A stretch of 64,000 nt of DNA from Brachynemurus nebulosus (GCA_035578155.1 JAPWDM010000024.1:2224501-2288500); one strand, 5' to 3'; positions 1 through 12,100 are shown, numbered from the stretch's first letter. Numbers and translations: made by a program. The notes: generated by a model from the sequence alone, not told the origin.

Positions 1-1827
1 AAATCAAAATTCAAAGAATTACAAAACACATTTAAACAAATTTACCATATATATGTAAAAAGAGGCCTCATAAATGCATTAGGTTCTGCTATAAAATTTA
101 TAACCGAGAATATGGACAACGAAGATACGCTAAGAATAAACCAAGACATAGAAAATATCAAATTGAACCAACGCAATTTTATTTCTAGTAGCAAATCAGA
201 GATCAAGTAGCGGGCAATTTAAATAATCGGGAACAGAACTTTTTGAATGCTTTTCAACATGTTAATTATATAATATATAATATCGATCTCTTGCATTCGA
301 ATTTGATTCAGCTAGCTCAAGCAATAAATCTTGCAAAATTGAATGTTCTTCCTACGCTAATATTGTCCCCAGACGAACTAGATAACGCTTATGAAATTTT
401 ACAATCCCCAAACCTACCCATTCGATTCTTGTATTAAGTATATGAACTATTAACATTTCAAATGTACTACAATAACACTAATATCATTTTCAATGTACGT
501 ATCCCTATTTTCGAACCCGAATATTATCAACTTAACCTTTTGGAACCGTTACCTATAAAAAACAAATCCATAATAGTCCCATATCCATATATTCTTAGCG
601 GAAAAAATGTAAATTACTTTTCAAAAAAGGAATGCCAACAACTGAATAAATTGTACATATGTAATAAAGAAGATTTGGTAAAGATACCACAGACCGACAA
701 TTGCTTTAACCGCATCCTCCAAAAATAGAAAGCACACTGCACCTACGAAGAATCTGAAGAAACGACAAAAATTAAGCAAATAACCTCGCAACATATTATA
801 ATCAAAAACGCCAAAAATCTTACAATTTTCACTACCTGCGGTATAGATCAACGAGCTATAACCGGAACCACATTAATCTACTTCAACAAATGTGAAATCA
901 CCACTAAAGAGACACTATATCGAAATCAGGAATTCAGCGCTACAGAACAACTTCACATTTTACCTCTTCATGAGCTACAAGTTGAACAATATCAGCTATT
1001 GCCCAAAATCAACCTTAATAAACTTAACATGGCTAACATCGAAAACAGGAAAGAAATAAACGAAATAAGGACTACAACATACGTCCATACAATAAGTCTG
1101 TACATAACTATCATTTTTCTCATCGTAGCTATCATCGTATACAGCTGAACTCTTTTTTATGCGGTCCTTTTTTGTGCAATTCTTTTTTGTGCGATTTTTT
1201 TTATGCGGTTTGTAAAAAATGGACATTAAAATGCATAATGTGAATCAAAATCAGAGATAGAGACACTAAGAAACTTAAACAATTACTATAATAACTTTCT
1301 TTGATAAAAATACGTTTTAACGGCTTTTAAGCATTTAATCAATACATTGCATAAGAGCATAAGTTATTGCATCATTTAATTTTGTTAAAGATGTATTTTC
1401 CAAAATTTTCATAATATTATAAAATTGAAATAAAATGTTTCTACGTATAAATTAATGCTTTATCTTGTTTATAGAAGCAACTTCTAAGAAAAATTCTAAG
1501 TTTTAAGCGTTTTGAGTGATGTTTTTTCGATGATACTTTTTTTATGCGGTCCCGATCAACCGCACAAAGAAAGTTTTTTGTACAATCTGGGTCAAACTAT
1601 ACTTTTTAAGCTATTTATGATATTTTTGAATAAATTTTTTTGTGTGATTTTTTTTATACGGTCTCTATCCACCGCACAAAAAAGAGTTCAGCTGTATATC
1701 ATATCTCATTATCCGGAAAATCATCAAAAACCGACTACTTAAGCGAAATACATTATCGGTCTATCCAAACGAGCCAATACTCATCTGGAGTAGGCCTCAA
1801 ACTCAGCGGGAAAAAGTTATGGAATGA
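1..1827 (+). pseudogene. Decayed errantivirus-like envelope (env) gene, 3' part
   Basis: This is the remains of an insect endogenous retrovirus envelope gene of the baculovirus-F-like / gypsy env type, a class I membrane fusion glycoprotein. It runs off the left edge, so the signal peptide is not seen. In frame 1, positions 1-210 show a basic cleavage motif (V-K-R-G, near 55-69) followed at once by a hydrophobic glycine/alanine-rich stretch like a fusion peptide and then an acidic N-M-D-N-E-D segment, the usual order in these proteins. A TAG at about 208-210 and frame changes follow; further pieces are readable at 243-437, 462-728 and about 735-1147. A transmembrane segment (I, L, V-rich) lies at about 1087-1147. 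A 541-bp element interrupts the gene just after it, and the frame resumes at 1689, giving a basic cytoplasmic tail that stops at 1825-1827. Several stops and frameshifts make it a pseudogene. No LTR was recognised beside it. Confidence 0.75.
1148..1688. mobile_element. 541-bp terminal-inverted-repeat element inside the env pseudogene
   Basis: The ends are inverted repeats AACTCTTTTTT (1148-1158) and AAAAAAGAGTT (1678-1688). The 6-bp sequence CAGCTG flanks both sides (1142-1147 and 1689-1694), as a target-site duplication would. Taking out the insert and one CAGCTG lets the env frame continue, which is independent support for the boundaries. The interior has several short GCGGT / ACCGC hairpins next to T-runs and no coding capacity. 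I cannot place it in a named superfamily. Confidence 0.7.
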
Positions 1828-1901
1828 CCACATCCGCCAAATAAGCTTCATCAGTATCTTCACACAGTTGCTTATACGTTTCATAGAATTTAATCTCATA
1901 G

Positions 1902-1903
<2 letters not shown>

Positions 1904-1982
<79 letters not shown>
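1904..1982. repeat. (AT)n microsatellite
   Basis: This is an uninterrupted alternating AT tract of about 78 bases, at the position in MITE family 2 where the other copies also carry AT repeats. Open frames across it (I-Y-I-Y repeats) are artefacts. Confidence 0.95.
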
Positions 1983-1986
<4 letters not shown>

Positions 1987-2127
1987 GTGTGTGTGTATGT
2001 CCGCACGATGGAAATGTCACTCTTACGAAATTTGATGGAAATATTGAAAGACCCAGACCGTTGAACGAGTTCGGAACATGGCTTTTTTAAAAATTTTTGT
2101 GAAAAAAATTAGTTTTTTGCCAAAATA

Positions 2128-2725
2128 CGTAGGTGAATCAAATTTAAACCGACCTTTAATTATAACTTTTTATTAAGTGACTGTTTTATTAAGCAAACAG
2201 CAAATTATTTTTTTGTATACATTCCTTTTCTATTAATACATTTTTACCATCGAATCGGAAGTTTGTTAATTCCGTCGCCAAAGAAAGAAGAAGGACGTGT
2301 ACGTAACCAGTTGCATACTAACTGCTTACTTGTTCCTTACTCGGTAGTCTCAAAACGTCCAACAAAAATTAACCAAAATTAATTGGACTGTTCTCGAACA
2401 CCCACCATACAGTCCGGACCTCTCACCGTGTGATTATCACATGTTTGGCCAACCTAAAATCGCGCTGGGAGGACAACAATTTGAGACTAACAGACAAGTA
2501 CAGCCATAGAACACAGTTGACAGTACAGCAGTTCGTGTGCAACTGGTTACGTACACGTCCTTCTTCTTCCTTTGGTGACGGAATTAACAAACTTCCGATT
2601 CGATGGCAAAAATGCATTAATAGAAAAGGAATGTACACAGAAAAATAATATGCTGTTTGTTTAATAAAATAATCACTTAATAAAAAATTATAATTAAAGG
2701 TCGGTTTAAATTTGATTCACCCTCG
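2128..2725 (+). mobile_element. Mariner element with a duplicated, inverted right end
   Basis: The element is flanked by TA at 2126-2127 and 2726-2727. It begins CGTAGGTGAATC and ends GATTCACCCTCG, an inverted pair. The inverted match does not stop at a normal mariner terminal repeat: about 185 bases of the left side (2128-2312) are the reverse complement of the right end (about 2540-2725), including the end of the transposase gene. The outer sequence rejoins MITE family 2 cleanly on both sides. Confidence 0.85.
2381..2647 (+). pseudogene. Mariner transposase, C-terminal fragment
   Basis: This encodes the last part of a mariner-type DDD transposase, the nuclear enzyme that cuts and pastes the element at TA sites. 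The stretch from 2399 reads H-P-P-Y-S-P-D-L-S-P-C-D-Y, the hallmark block holding the third catalytic aspartate. It is followed by F-G and, after a frameshift near 2449, by A-L-G-G-Q-Q-F. A second frame change leads to the typical ending R-W-Q-K-C-I-N-R-K-G-M-Y and a stop at 2645-2647. The N-terminal helix-turn-helix and first two catalytic blocks are absent. It is dead. Confidence 0.85.
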
Positions 2726-2909
2726 TAGTCCCTTATTCAAAAATTTTTGCGACATTTTTTCACACCATTAAAACGGGGAGAAAAAATCACACGAAAAAGG
2801 TTCTTAAACTATTACGTATATTCTATGTCAACTAGTTTCCGAGAAAAACTTATTTTTGTAAACGGAAATTCGCTATGTTATGCAGGATGCTGCGAGAGGG
2901 GTATTAATT

Positions 2910-3041
2910 CAAATTTATCTACTTTACTAAAATTAGAATAAGTTTTAAAACGTTAAGATAGATTTCCCCTATGTATATACACTACCTTGTAACAATAATT
3001 ATAATTAATAGTCGCTCACATAGAAAAGGAAAAATTTTAAT
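2910..3041. other. Short spacer, no gene seen
   Basis: AT-rich sequence between MITE family 2 copy 1 and the 4.2-kb inverted-repeat element. It ends in TAAT, the left target-site duplication of that element. Confidence 0.5.
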
Positions 3042-4010
3042 TACACTCTAAGAAAAAAATGTACCGTTTTACTACTATTATAGGAGGCAATTAAATGCCT
3101 TCTATAATGACAGTAACATTACAAACCGTAATGTACGAAGGTGAAAAATACACCATCATGGTGTAATTATTACTCACTCATATGTGTAGTTTTACACATG
3201 TCGTACGTAAAATTACGGTCCAGGTGTGTAATAGATTACGTTTTATTTGTGTATTAACTACACAACAAGATGTAATTTTACACATTCAGTTCGCAATAGT
3301 GCGCAGTTAAACGTAAAATTACATCATATTAATGTATTTTTAAACCACGCCTGTACACCTGAAAATGTAATTTTACACACTTATATAGTAATGTTTACAC
3401 CCAGAAAAGTGTAATATTAATCCAACTGAATCACTCATTCTGATTCAATTCAACTGAATCAGTATGAGTGATTCAATTGTGCTGAAAAGAATAAACTGAT
3501 TCAACTTAATTGAAAATAACGAATCAAAAAAGATTATTGATGGTTTTTTCTGCATAAATATTTATAATAATATGACGTATAGAATAATTTGGAATTATAT
3601 ACAAAAAGATTCGAGATGTTAAATATTTTGCTTATTATGTCTAAATTTCTATATAAGTGTGTCGTATGATAAAATAATAATTTTTTTGGTAAATTTTAAA
3701 ATAAACACTCCAAAAAAGTAAGATTATAAAATTTTTATTATGAACGTTTACTTGCTTTCATGAACATAGGTAATCTTTATTTTGCAGTGTAACTGCCAAT
3801 TAAACTGGTCAAAATTTTGAGATATAACTTTTTTTTACAATGCTTACGTTTTGCAGACACAATTATTTAAGCAATATCTTACAAAAAATTTAATTGTAAT
3901 TAGATTACAATGATAATATTAAAAACTTATGGATTAAAATTGTAGTTACATCATATCAAAAATATAGTTTAAGAAAATTAACTAAACAATACTTAAATAT
4001 AAGAAAAACA

Positions 4011-5494
4011 ATATTCTGCTGACTCTTGCCATTCTTAGAACTTCGCAGAAAATGCATGCTGTGCTTTCATAGATGTCTTCACCAATTCCAGTTTCTAAAC
4101 AAATCAGAAAATAAGGGTTACTTAATTTTATAACCATTTTTGATTATTATTTTTTTCTTTTTTTAATAACTATTTCACAGCAATTTATAATTAAGAAAAT
4201 TTCGCTTTCGCTACAAAATTACTTCTAGGCTATTTTAATGAATGTACAGATATTAGATTTTTGATTAAAAAACTCACCAGCAAAGTGACCCGGCGTGCTT
4301 ATGGCACTGGCACTTCCGAACTGGTAGACGGAGGGTTTGAATTCCGTAGCCGGTTATATGCTGGCGAAAGTTTTCTGCTATTTCCCATCATAATTCCAGA
4401 TGAATATCGACATTATCCTCAAGAAGATGGTTGCAAACAGACACCTACCAAATCCTTATACCGCTTTTCTTGTCCTCCGCCCAATATTCTGCTGACTCTT
4501 GCCATTACTAGAACTTCAGGGAAAATGTATGCTACGGTTTCACAGATGTCTTCACCAATTCCTTTTTCTAAACAAATCAAAAAATAAGGATTACTTAATT
4601 TTATAACCATTTTTGTTTATTTATTTTATTTATCTTTTTTCAATAAATTTTTCACAGCAATTTAAAATTAAGAAAATTTCGTTTTTGCTACACAATTACT
4701 TCTAGGTTATTTTAATGAATGTACAGATATTAGATTTTCGATTAAAAAACTCACCAGCAAAGTAACCCGGCGTGCTTAGGTACTGGCACTTCCGAACTGG
4801 TAGACTGAGGGTTTGAATTCCGTTACCGGTTATATGCTGGTGAAAGTTTTCTGCTATTTCCCATCGCAATTCCAGATGAATATCGACATCGTCCTTAAAA
4901 AGATGGTTGCAAACAGACACCTACCAAATCCTTATACCGCTTTTCCTGTCCTCCGCCCAATATTCTGCTGACTCTTGCAATTACTAGAACTTCAGGGAAA
5001 ATGTATGCTACGGTTTCACAGATGTCTTCACCAATTTCGATTTCTAAACAAATCAGAAAATAAGGGTTACTTAATTTTATAACCATTTTTGCTTATTTAT
5101 TTTTTCTTTTTTCAATAACTATTTCACAGCAATTCAAAATTAAGAAAATTTCGTTTTTGCTACACAATTACTTTTAGGTTATTTTAATGAATGTACAGAT
5201 ATTAAATTTTTGATTAAAAAACTCACCAGCAAAGTAACCCGGCGTGCTTAGGCACTGGCACTTCCGAACTGGTAGACTGAGGGTTTGAATTCCGTAACCG
5301 GTTATATGCTGGTGAAAGTTTTCTGCTATTTCGTATCGTAATTCCAGATGAATATCGACATCGTCCTTAAGAAGATGGTTGCAAACAGACACCTGCCAAA
5401 TCTTTATACCGCTTTTCTTGTTCTCCGCCCATATCATCATGAAAAAGTTGAGAAATAATGATGTGAGTGACGTCCGTTACATACCATTGTCTAA
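4011..5494 (-). repeat. Tandem array of about 475-bp exon-like units (three, plus a partial fourth)
   Basis: Units repeat with spacings of about 473 and 476 bases (the shared ATATTCTGCTGACTCTTGC segment lies near 4011, 4484 and 4960). Read on the minus strand, each unit has a T-rich acceptor ending in TTTAG (near 4098, 4570 and 5051; the outermost at about 5494 reads TTTTTTAG), an open stretch of roughly 90 codons with a shared C-N-H-L...D-D-V-D-I-H-L-E-L block, and a GTGAGT donor (near 4275, 4752 and 5222). This looks like one exon amplified in tandem with its flanking intron. The product is not recognised; small indels shift frames between copies. Confidence 0.7.
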
Positions 5495-5631
5495 AAAACG
5501 AACGTTAAATTCCATTATTATTATTACCATTGTTATTATTACTTAAAAAACTCGATTTCCATACGTCGCGTCGTTTCAATTTAAACCTGTTATGAATTTA
5601 TATTACTGTAAAGCAAAAAAAAAAAAAAAAA

Positions 5632-5670
5632 TTCGTTAAGTGCGTGTTCTTGACACGCACTAACAAGTAA
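5632..5670. repeat. Dispersed hairpin motif (GTGCGTG / CACGCAC), copy 1
   Basis: A short perfect hairpin (arms GTGCGTG and CACGCAC, loop TTCTTGA), preceded by TTCGTTAA and followed by AAAGGTCC. Related hairpins occur at 51406-51435 and 51915-51939. The arrangement resembles the CAAGTGCG...CGCAC 3' end of a dispersed repeat common in insect genomes. Confidence 0.6.
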
Positions 5671-6281
5671 AGGTCCCGAGGCCGGACCTATCGATTTCGA
5701 TGAAACTTAAATATATTGTAGAACACTAAAAACTAAGGGACACGTATTTTTTTTTATCTGCGGAAAAACGGTTTGAAGGGGTGAAATCGCCCTCCAAAAA
5801 TTGGGGTAAAAATTTAATTTTTCAAATATCTCGAAAACAGTAAGAGATAGAGAAAAAGTTTAAATTGGCGATATTGCTCTTTTTTAAAGAGCTATCTATT
5901 GATATGCAATTTGTTCATATTACATCAACAGGAGTGGTTGGGGGTTAAAATTTGGGGGTTAATTTTGCAAAAAGGGGGTGAAAAATAAACAATATAAATT
6001 TTTTGTTTACAGATTTGAAATCTACGTCAAAAAATCTAATTGACCTGTTTTTGCTCAATGCCCTAATATTAAGTCTAGGGGTAGTTAACTAGAGGGTGAC
6101 TCTGTCGAATAGTCGTACAATTTGGGTATTTCAAGGAGTTCTTCATGGAAAATAGCTTAACACAATTAGAATAACGTAGAAATGAAATTCTCGAATTCAA
6201 AATTGAGTTTGAGCAACATTGGAGAGGGGGTGAGTCACCCTCTTAAATTACATACTAGTTTATATACACTAGTTTTTGCTA

Positions 6282-6525
6282 TTAACACACTGATAGTGGG
6301 TAAAATAATGTCACAATAAGTGGTTCTGAAGTTGGACTATCATATGTAAGGTCTTTATTAGGTTTGTTTTTTAATGGATATTATAGTTTTCCTTATCGAA
6401 AATTATCGATACCGAAAATTACATAACCTAACCTAAAATAACGAAACCTAATAAAAACCTTACATACGATAGTCTAACTTCAGAACGATCTATTGTGACA
6501 TTATTACCCCCTGTCAGTGTGTTAA
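6282..6525. mobile_element. 244-bp palindromic MITE bounded by TTAA
   Basis: The arms TTAACACACTGATAGTGGG (from 6282) and CCCCCTGTCAGTGTGTTAA (to 6525) are inverted copies. The match continues inward for about 90 bases, including TAATGTCACAATA and a TTACATA...GATAGT segment. It is nested in the 4.2-kb element and has no coding capacity. Confidence 0.75.
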
Positions 6526-7245
6526 AAGATATCTGAATTGTAGATAATGTTTTAATTTTCACAGAAATTGACAACCCCCCAAAATAAATTATTAGTCAAA
6601 TTGTAAAATAAACTTTTATCAAATTACATAACTATTTGTATGAAGCAAAATTAAAAAAATTAACTTACCTGAAATATTTTAAATGTATCATCAGGACAGC
6701 ATTTTGGAAACAAACAAATTTATATTACAGTATTCTTTGCACAATATTCCAGAAGCCATTTGCACAATGCAAATAAAAACAAAACACCAGTACACCACTA
6801 TAACACTGTTTTTGTAGCATATTTAAAGATTAATTTATCATACACGTTATAATCATATTAACTATATATCTTATCAAAAAATACTTTTGTTTAATTCAGC
6901 TAATTTGAAAACATAACTTTTAACCTTTAAGAGTATTACTTATGTACGTATAAATAATACAGCAATTCAATAACAGATAATATTAAAATACATAAACTCA
7001 TTTGCGCGCGCATGGGTTTTGCTATTTAGTGGTGTAAAAATAAATCAAAAACGTTGTAAAAATCCAAAGTTACACCTTTATTTGTGTAATATTAAAAAAA
7101 AACAGTAATTATACACAAATTATATAAAAATACACCAATTTTTTCATATTACACAAATAATAGTGCATATTTTCAAAGCGAGGAGTAATTTTGCTCTAAA
7201 TTTAAGTTATTTTACACGTTTTTGACCCTTTTTTCTTAGAGTGTA

Positions 7246-8855
7246 TAATTACATACTTGCAAAATTTTAATCACTGAAACTGAATAAATTTTACACCACG
7301 GAAAATGATCTTTTGGTTAGTAAACAACTTATATTTCTTACATTGTCCAAAAAGAAATATAAAATGAAAACGAAAAGTGGAGGTTGAACGAAAAGTTCAC
7401 CTTTCGTCTTCAAAAACAATATAGGTACCTATTAGTTGTAAATATGAAAGAAAAAAAAGAAGTTTTAAAAATTAAGTGCCGAAACGACGCGACGCCAAAA
7501 AAGGACATATTTAAAACTAAACGATTTACTCAGACTATTGCAGGTTTCATAAGATAAACCAAACTTAATTACTGGGTGCACAACTGCACATTCTACTAAT
7601 TTATAGTCTACTCATTAAAAAGTATTTTATTTAAAGTGGTTAAAAATGGTGAAACTGTCAGACTTATTTTGTCTCTAATTTCTTCCTGAATATAAATTCT
7701 ATTTTCTTAGGTGTGCGATTGATAGCAAATATTTTTATCATATTCAAGAAATTAACGGGAAGTTATCGGGAAGAAAATTATTGCAAATTAAAATTCTAAA
7801 AAGTTTCAATTCATAAATTTTCTGATTTTTTTTTAAAGTTAACAATGACCATAACTTCAAAACCAATAGGTGTCCATATTTTGTTCTTATTAATGGCCTG
7901 TATATAGATTATTTTGAGCCTTTTTTATGCCTCTAACTCCACTGGATCTGGAGATATTACATTGATTTGGACACCTATTTACATAATTTCCACCCAGTTT
8001 TTGTTTTGTTTTCTGAGTTCCTTAGACCTTAAAACGTCAAGATCCGATAAAAATTGCATATAGTCAAATTAATTTGATTACCATATTTTCCTTTCTTATA
8101 TCTTCACTATAATTATAGTTTTTATGGACAGAAAAGTAAAAATAAAACCAAAAAAAATTTCACAAAAATTCAGTTGTCTTTTTATTCGTTGCTGCCGTCG
8201 AAATAGTCATATTATATTAATTTATTATTACTAAAACTCTGTATAGTGTATGTGAATAAAATTTTGTTAAATTTTTAATTTTTATGGGCAATTTTAAGGG
8301 GATGTTTCACCCTTTAAAATCGTTTGTTAACACTAACTAGTATTTTTTATGTTATTAGATGGTCGAAAATTTTATGGCTATACAGTGGTTCCCTTATTAG
8401 AAATTTTTTAAATGAAAATAAGAATTTGAATTGTAATTATTTAATCCAAGGTGCAATTTGTATTTATTCAATTACTTTATAATTCGATTTTAATTAAAAT
8501 TTAAATAAATATAGTATCTTCGCCGTTTAGGTATATAGCTTAGGATATTCATAAATTAAAGAAACGAATTACTTGACTTTTTTTAAAATTTAGTATCTCA
8601 CAATCAATCAAAAATAAATTATTTTGCACTTGATTAGTTTTATCTAATAATTATTTATAATTAGAAAGCAGACTAATCTGTTATAACATGTGAATATTTG
8701 CATACATGTATATTATGTTAAAAGATTTTTTCAGTTAATCTTAAACTCACGATTTACAAAATAAATAGATCTTTTCTATTTATTATGTATTTTTTATTTT
8801 AATTTTCTTTTTTTTTTTTTGTGAATTTTAATCGGCAAATTTTTATCTTTTTCAG
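7246..8855. other. AT-rich non-coding stretch, probably intron
   Basis: No open frame, repeat end or exon was recognised. The stretch ends in the T-rich acceptor TTTTTCAG directly before the first visible reductase exon, so it is most likely the 3' part of an intron of that gene. Confidence 0.5.
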
Positions 8856-9152
8856 CTCTTTGAATTGACACGAAAAGAACGAGGTGGAATTAAAGTACTG
8901 TTAGATCAAGTTATTCCGATTGCTGGTGATGTTTCATACCCTGATCTGGGTTTAAGTCCGAGTGATCGAAAAGAATTAACAGACAATGTGCAGATTATTT
9001 ACCATTGCGCCGCTACTATTCGATTTGATGAAAGTTTAAAAAGAGCTGTCCTGCTAAACACACGTGGAACCAAATTAATGTTAGAATTAGCGAAAGAATG
9101 TAAACAATTATCGTTATTTGTTCATGTGTCAACATCGTACTGTCATCTAAAC
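8856..9152 (+). CDS. Reductase exon a (NAD-binding domain core)
   Basis: 99 codons in phase 0, between acceptor TTTTTCAG and donor GTAAGT. It starts L-F-E-L-T-R-K-E and contains P-I-A-G-D, L-G-L-S, Y-H-C-A-A-T-I-R-F-D-E and F-V-H-V-S-T-S-Y-C. These blocks sit about 80 to 180 residues into typical reductases, which shows that upstream exons exist. Confidence 0.93.
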
Positions 9153-12100
9153 GTAAGTTTATCCTTAAATTACTTTTATACCTACAGCGTAAGACGCAGT
9201 TTTTAATGAGCCATTTTCTCAAAATAGGTAACAGTCTGACACTAGGGAGGCAACACAGTTAGGTTGGGACTACATCTCTATGATCGAAATTTTAAATTAC
9301 AAATTTCTATGTAACCGCATAAGAAAATAGTTTTACATCAGGGCGGCGACACTGATTTTTTGGAACTACATCTTTATAGTTGGAATATCTAAAAAATAAA
9401 CAATATTCCTAGGTAACCAAATTTGGAAATTTTGTTGCCAAAGTTGAATTAATAGAGGATGAGTTTTGGTTTATTAAATTAATATTTCAATCATAGAGAT
9501 GTAGTCCTAACTACCTGTGTCACCGCCCTGGTGACCGACTGCTACATATTTTGAGAAAATGAATCATTTTTCTTATTCAACCCAACGGTGATTTTTATGA
9601 ATAGACGGGGTAGACCTTGACCTACTCAAAAATTTTGAAAAATGAAGGACAAAGAAAAGTTAATAGAAAGATTTAAAGTGTAATGTTAAGTCAAGTATTC
9701 TTTTGAATTCAAGAACCTTGTATGCTCTGTTTTGCCAGCAATATCTGTAAGTACAACTTTTGCTAAACGAGTTGAGTTTTTGTTATGGAAAAGGTCAAAT
9801 CGTATGTAAAATCAACCATGATACTAAATAACTTAGGTGTAATTACTATGAAAAGAAAGGATTGCTACAATTTAATTCGATTCTGTACAAATTTTTCAAA
9901 AATATAGAAGATATTTCGGTTTACTCAAGCTGAAATGAAGAGGAGTCCAAACACCATAGTCATAAAAAAAATATTTTCAGTTTTGTATAATGCTAAATTT
10001 TTGGTCATTTTATATTTCTTTTTGTAAAAATGCCTCTACTTTTCTTATAAGCTACTTAAGCTTTTAATCTGTGAGATGAAACAACTTCATATAGCTGAAT
10101 TTTATATTTATTTTTCATTAAATATATGTATTTAAGATAATAGCCAGGGCTGGGAACTATTTAAAATGATTCCATTTTAAATATGTAGGTATTTAAAATA
10201 CAAAATGGCATTTTGCATTTTCTATTTTAAATTAGTTCGGTCAAACCATTTCCCACTTTTTATTCAAAATGGAAATTTGAATCCATTTTACATTTAAAAT
10301 GAAAATGCATGTATACTCAAATTTATGTGTATACAATATTAATTATAGAACTTGAGCTGAATGGCTTGAAGTCTAACAAATTGTAAGTTAAATATAAGTT
10401 GATTTAATTGATTCAATTTTTTTTATAACTCGAATTGCAATGTCACTAGAGTTAAATTTGTTACTGGAGTTGCAGTTCTCTTAAGTCAAACTTTTCTGAC
10501 TCAAGTTGTGTACTACTATCTTTAACCTGTTAACCGGGGAATTAGCTATTGCTCAACTCGTTTCAGAATGGGGACTTTGGGGACATTTCAGAATGGGGAC
10601 TCAGAATGGGGAAAAATGTCGTCATGCCCATTGCAGTCGGCTTTTATGTATGACGAAATATTTCGTCATACCCAGTTAACAGGTTTTTCCATGACGAAAA
10701 ATGTCGTCATGCCCATTGCAGTAGGCTTTTATGCATGACGAAATATTTCGTCATACCCAGTTAACAGGTTAAGACAGGTCGATTAGAAATATTTTTGTGT
10801 TTCGAGTAGATGATTTTCATAATTTTATTTAGAAGTTGCAGTCGTAGCGTCGTCAAGGTTTGAATATGTCAAGGCCGAATTAAATTTTACGATATTTTTA
10901 AGTAACAATATTTGAAAAGTTAAGTTTCGTTTTCATATCATGCAAACTTTACAAAATTTTCTCAAAAGACTGCCTGTCTTTATGTATTTAATTTCAGTAC
11001 GTTTGATATTTTCTTAACTTTTTTTTTTAAATAATATAAATAATGATAAAAAAATTTATAGAATAAATTTAAAGTAAAAAAAGCATTTTGTATTTTATAG
11101 TCCATTTTAAATAACTATTTTCCATTTTGAATTTTAAATATGTTCAGCAAAACCATCTTCCATTTTGTATTTTAAATGCATTTTTGGAAACCATTTTCCA
11201 TTTTCTATTTTAAATGGTTTCTATGAACCATTTTTCTCAGCCCTGATAATAGCAATGCTTCATTTTCCAATGCTTCTCTTTCCAATGGCACGTTTTGTTG
11301 AGTTTCAAAATTACAAAGTAAAAAATTTACATCTTCAAGAAAAATTATACAGGTAGATTATACGTTTACAATACAGAAAAATTCGAGTCTACCTAAAACA
11401 AAAATCTGACAAAAGGAAAACCATAATTTATTATTATTAGTACTTAATGAAAAGAGTGTTTCACTATGATTCCTAAGATTTTTGGATACACATTATATTA
11501 AAATATAACATATCGGCCCGATTAATAAAAAAGTTTGGCTTTATCTGAATGAATGATTACTAAAGCAAATTACTCTCGAAGTTTCACGTTTCTAGCGTAA
11601 GCAGTTTTAGCTCAGTGTTAACCAATCAATCAGTTAGAATATATTTTTTCTTTATACCCCTTATAAGACTACCCCTTATAAGACTAGTTCCCTCAGTCAG
11701 CAATTGCAACTTCCCCCACTTAATCACTTTTTCAAGTTTTGTGCTAAACCACTCCTTATAAAACTACGTTCGAACTGTCAAAATTATAAAGTCAGTATAG
11801 GAATGCAACGCTGAAATAAAATACTCTTATAAGGAATTGTCGACTGACGAAATTAAGAGCGAGGTAGTGAAGGCACTCAAATTCCGAGATAAATTTCCCC
11901 TATGTCCCTTAGATAGTCTTATAATGGGCATTCGGCTGTACCAAGGATATAACTAGTGCATCCCCAGCTCAATTACAAACCAAAAATTACTTTCGTAGAA
12001 ATTACTTTGATATTCAATATCTATTTTGAGTTGACTACAATAATTTTGTTACTACAGGTAACCCCCGAAGAACGCAGGTCTCAAAGAACACGGTTACCTT

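Larger units (their letters stand above)
1900..2909 (+). mobile_element. MITE family 2, copy 1 (5'-truncated, split by a mariner)
   Basis: This copy starts with the (AT)n tract, passes through a GT-rich transition and a 'TCCGCACGAT' segment, and ends with GGAAATTCGCT (about 2864-2874) and a conserved tail finishing in GGGGTAT. The same order occurs at 17416-17944, 44286-44950 and 45118-45451. The left part before the AT tract is missing here. A mariner (2128-2725) lies in its right half, so this copy was already present when the mariner arrived. Confidence 0.75.
3042..7245 (-). mobile_element. 4.2-kb DNA transposon-like element with 17-bp terminal inverted repeats
   Basis: The left end TACACTCTAAGAAAAAA (3042-3058) is the exact reverse complement of 7229-7245, and TAAT flanks both sides (3038-3041, 7246-7249), consistent with a 4-bp target duplication. 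Both subterminal regions are full of TGTAATTTTACAC-like half-palindromes, as expected of transposase binding sites. The interior carries tandem exon-like units on the minus strand (about 4011-5494), a TTAA palindrome (6282-6525) and low-complexity sequence. No complete transposase frame was found, so it is a decayed or non-autonomous copy. A 4-bp duplication would suit a Sola-like or CMC-like superfamily, but I see no protein signature to decide. Confidence 0.7.

Noticed and set aside
1640..2020. Open frames full of I-Y repeats across AT tracts here and at 17507, 24229, 44249-44792 and 53784-54046
   Set aside because: Alternating AT is open in several frames by base composition alone; there is no coding signal outside the repeat.
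4261..4587. 108-codon plus-strand frame over the tandem units
   Set aside because: Splice-like signals and the repeated open stretch are on the minus strand; the plus frame has no family signature and is not kept in all units.
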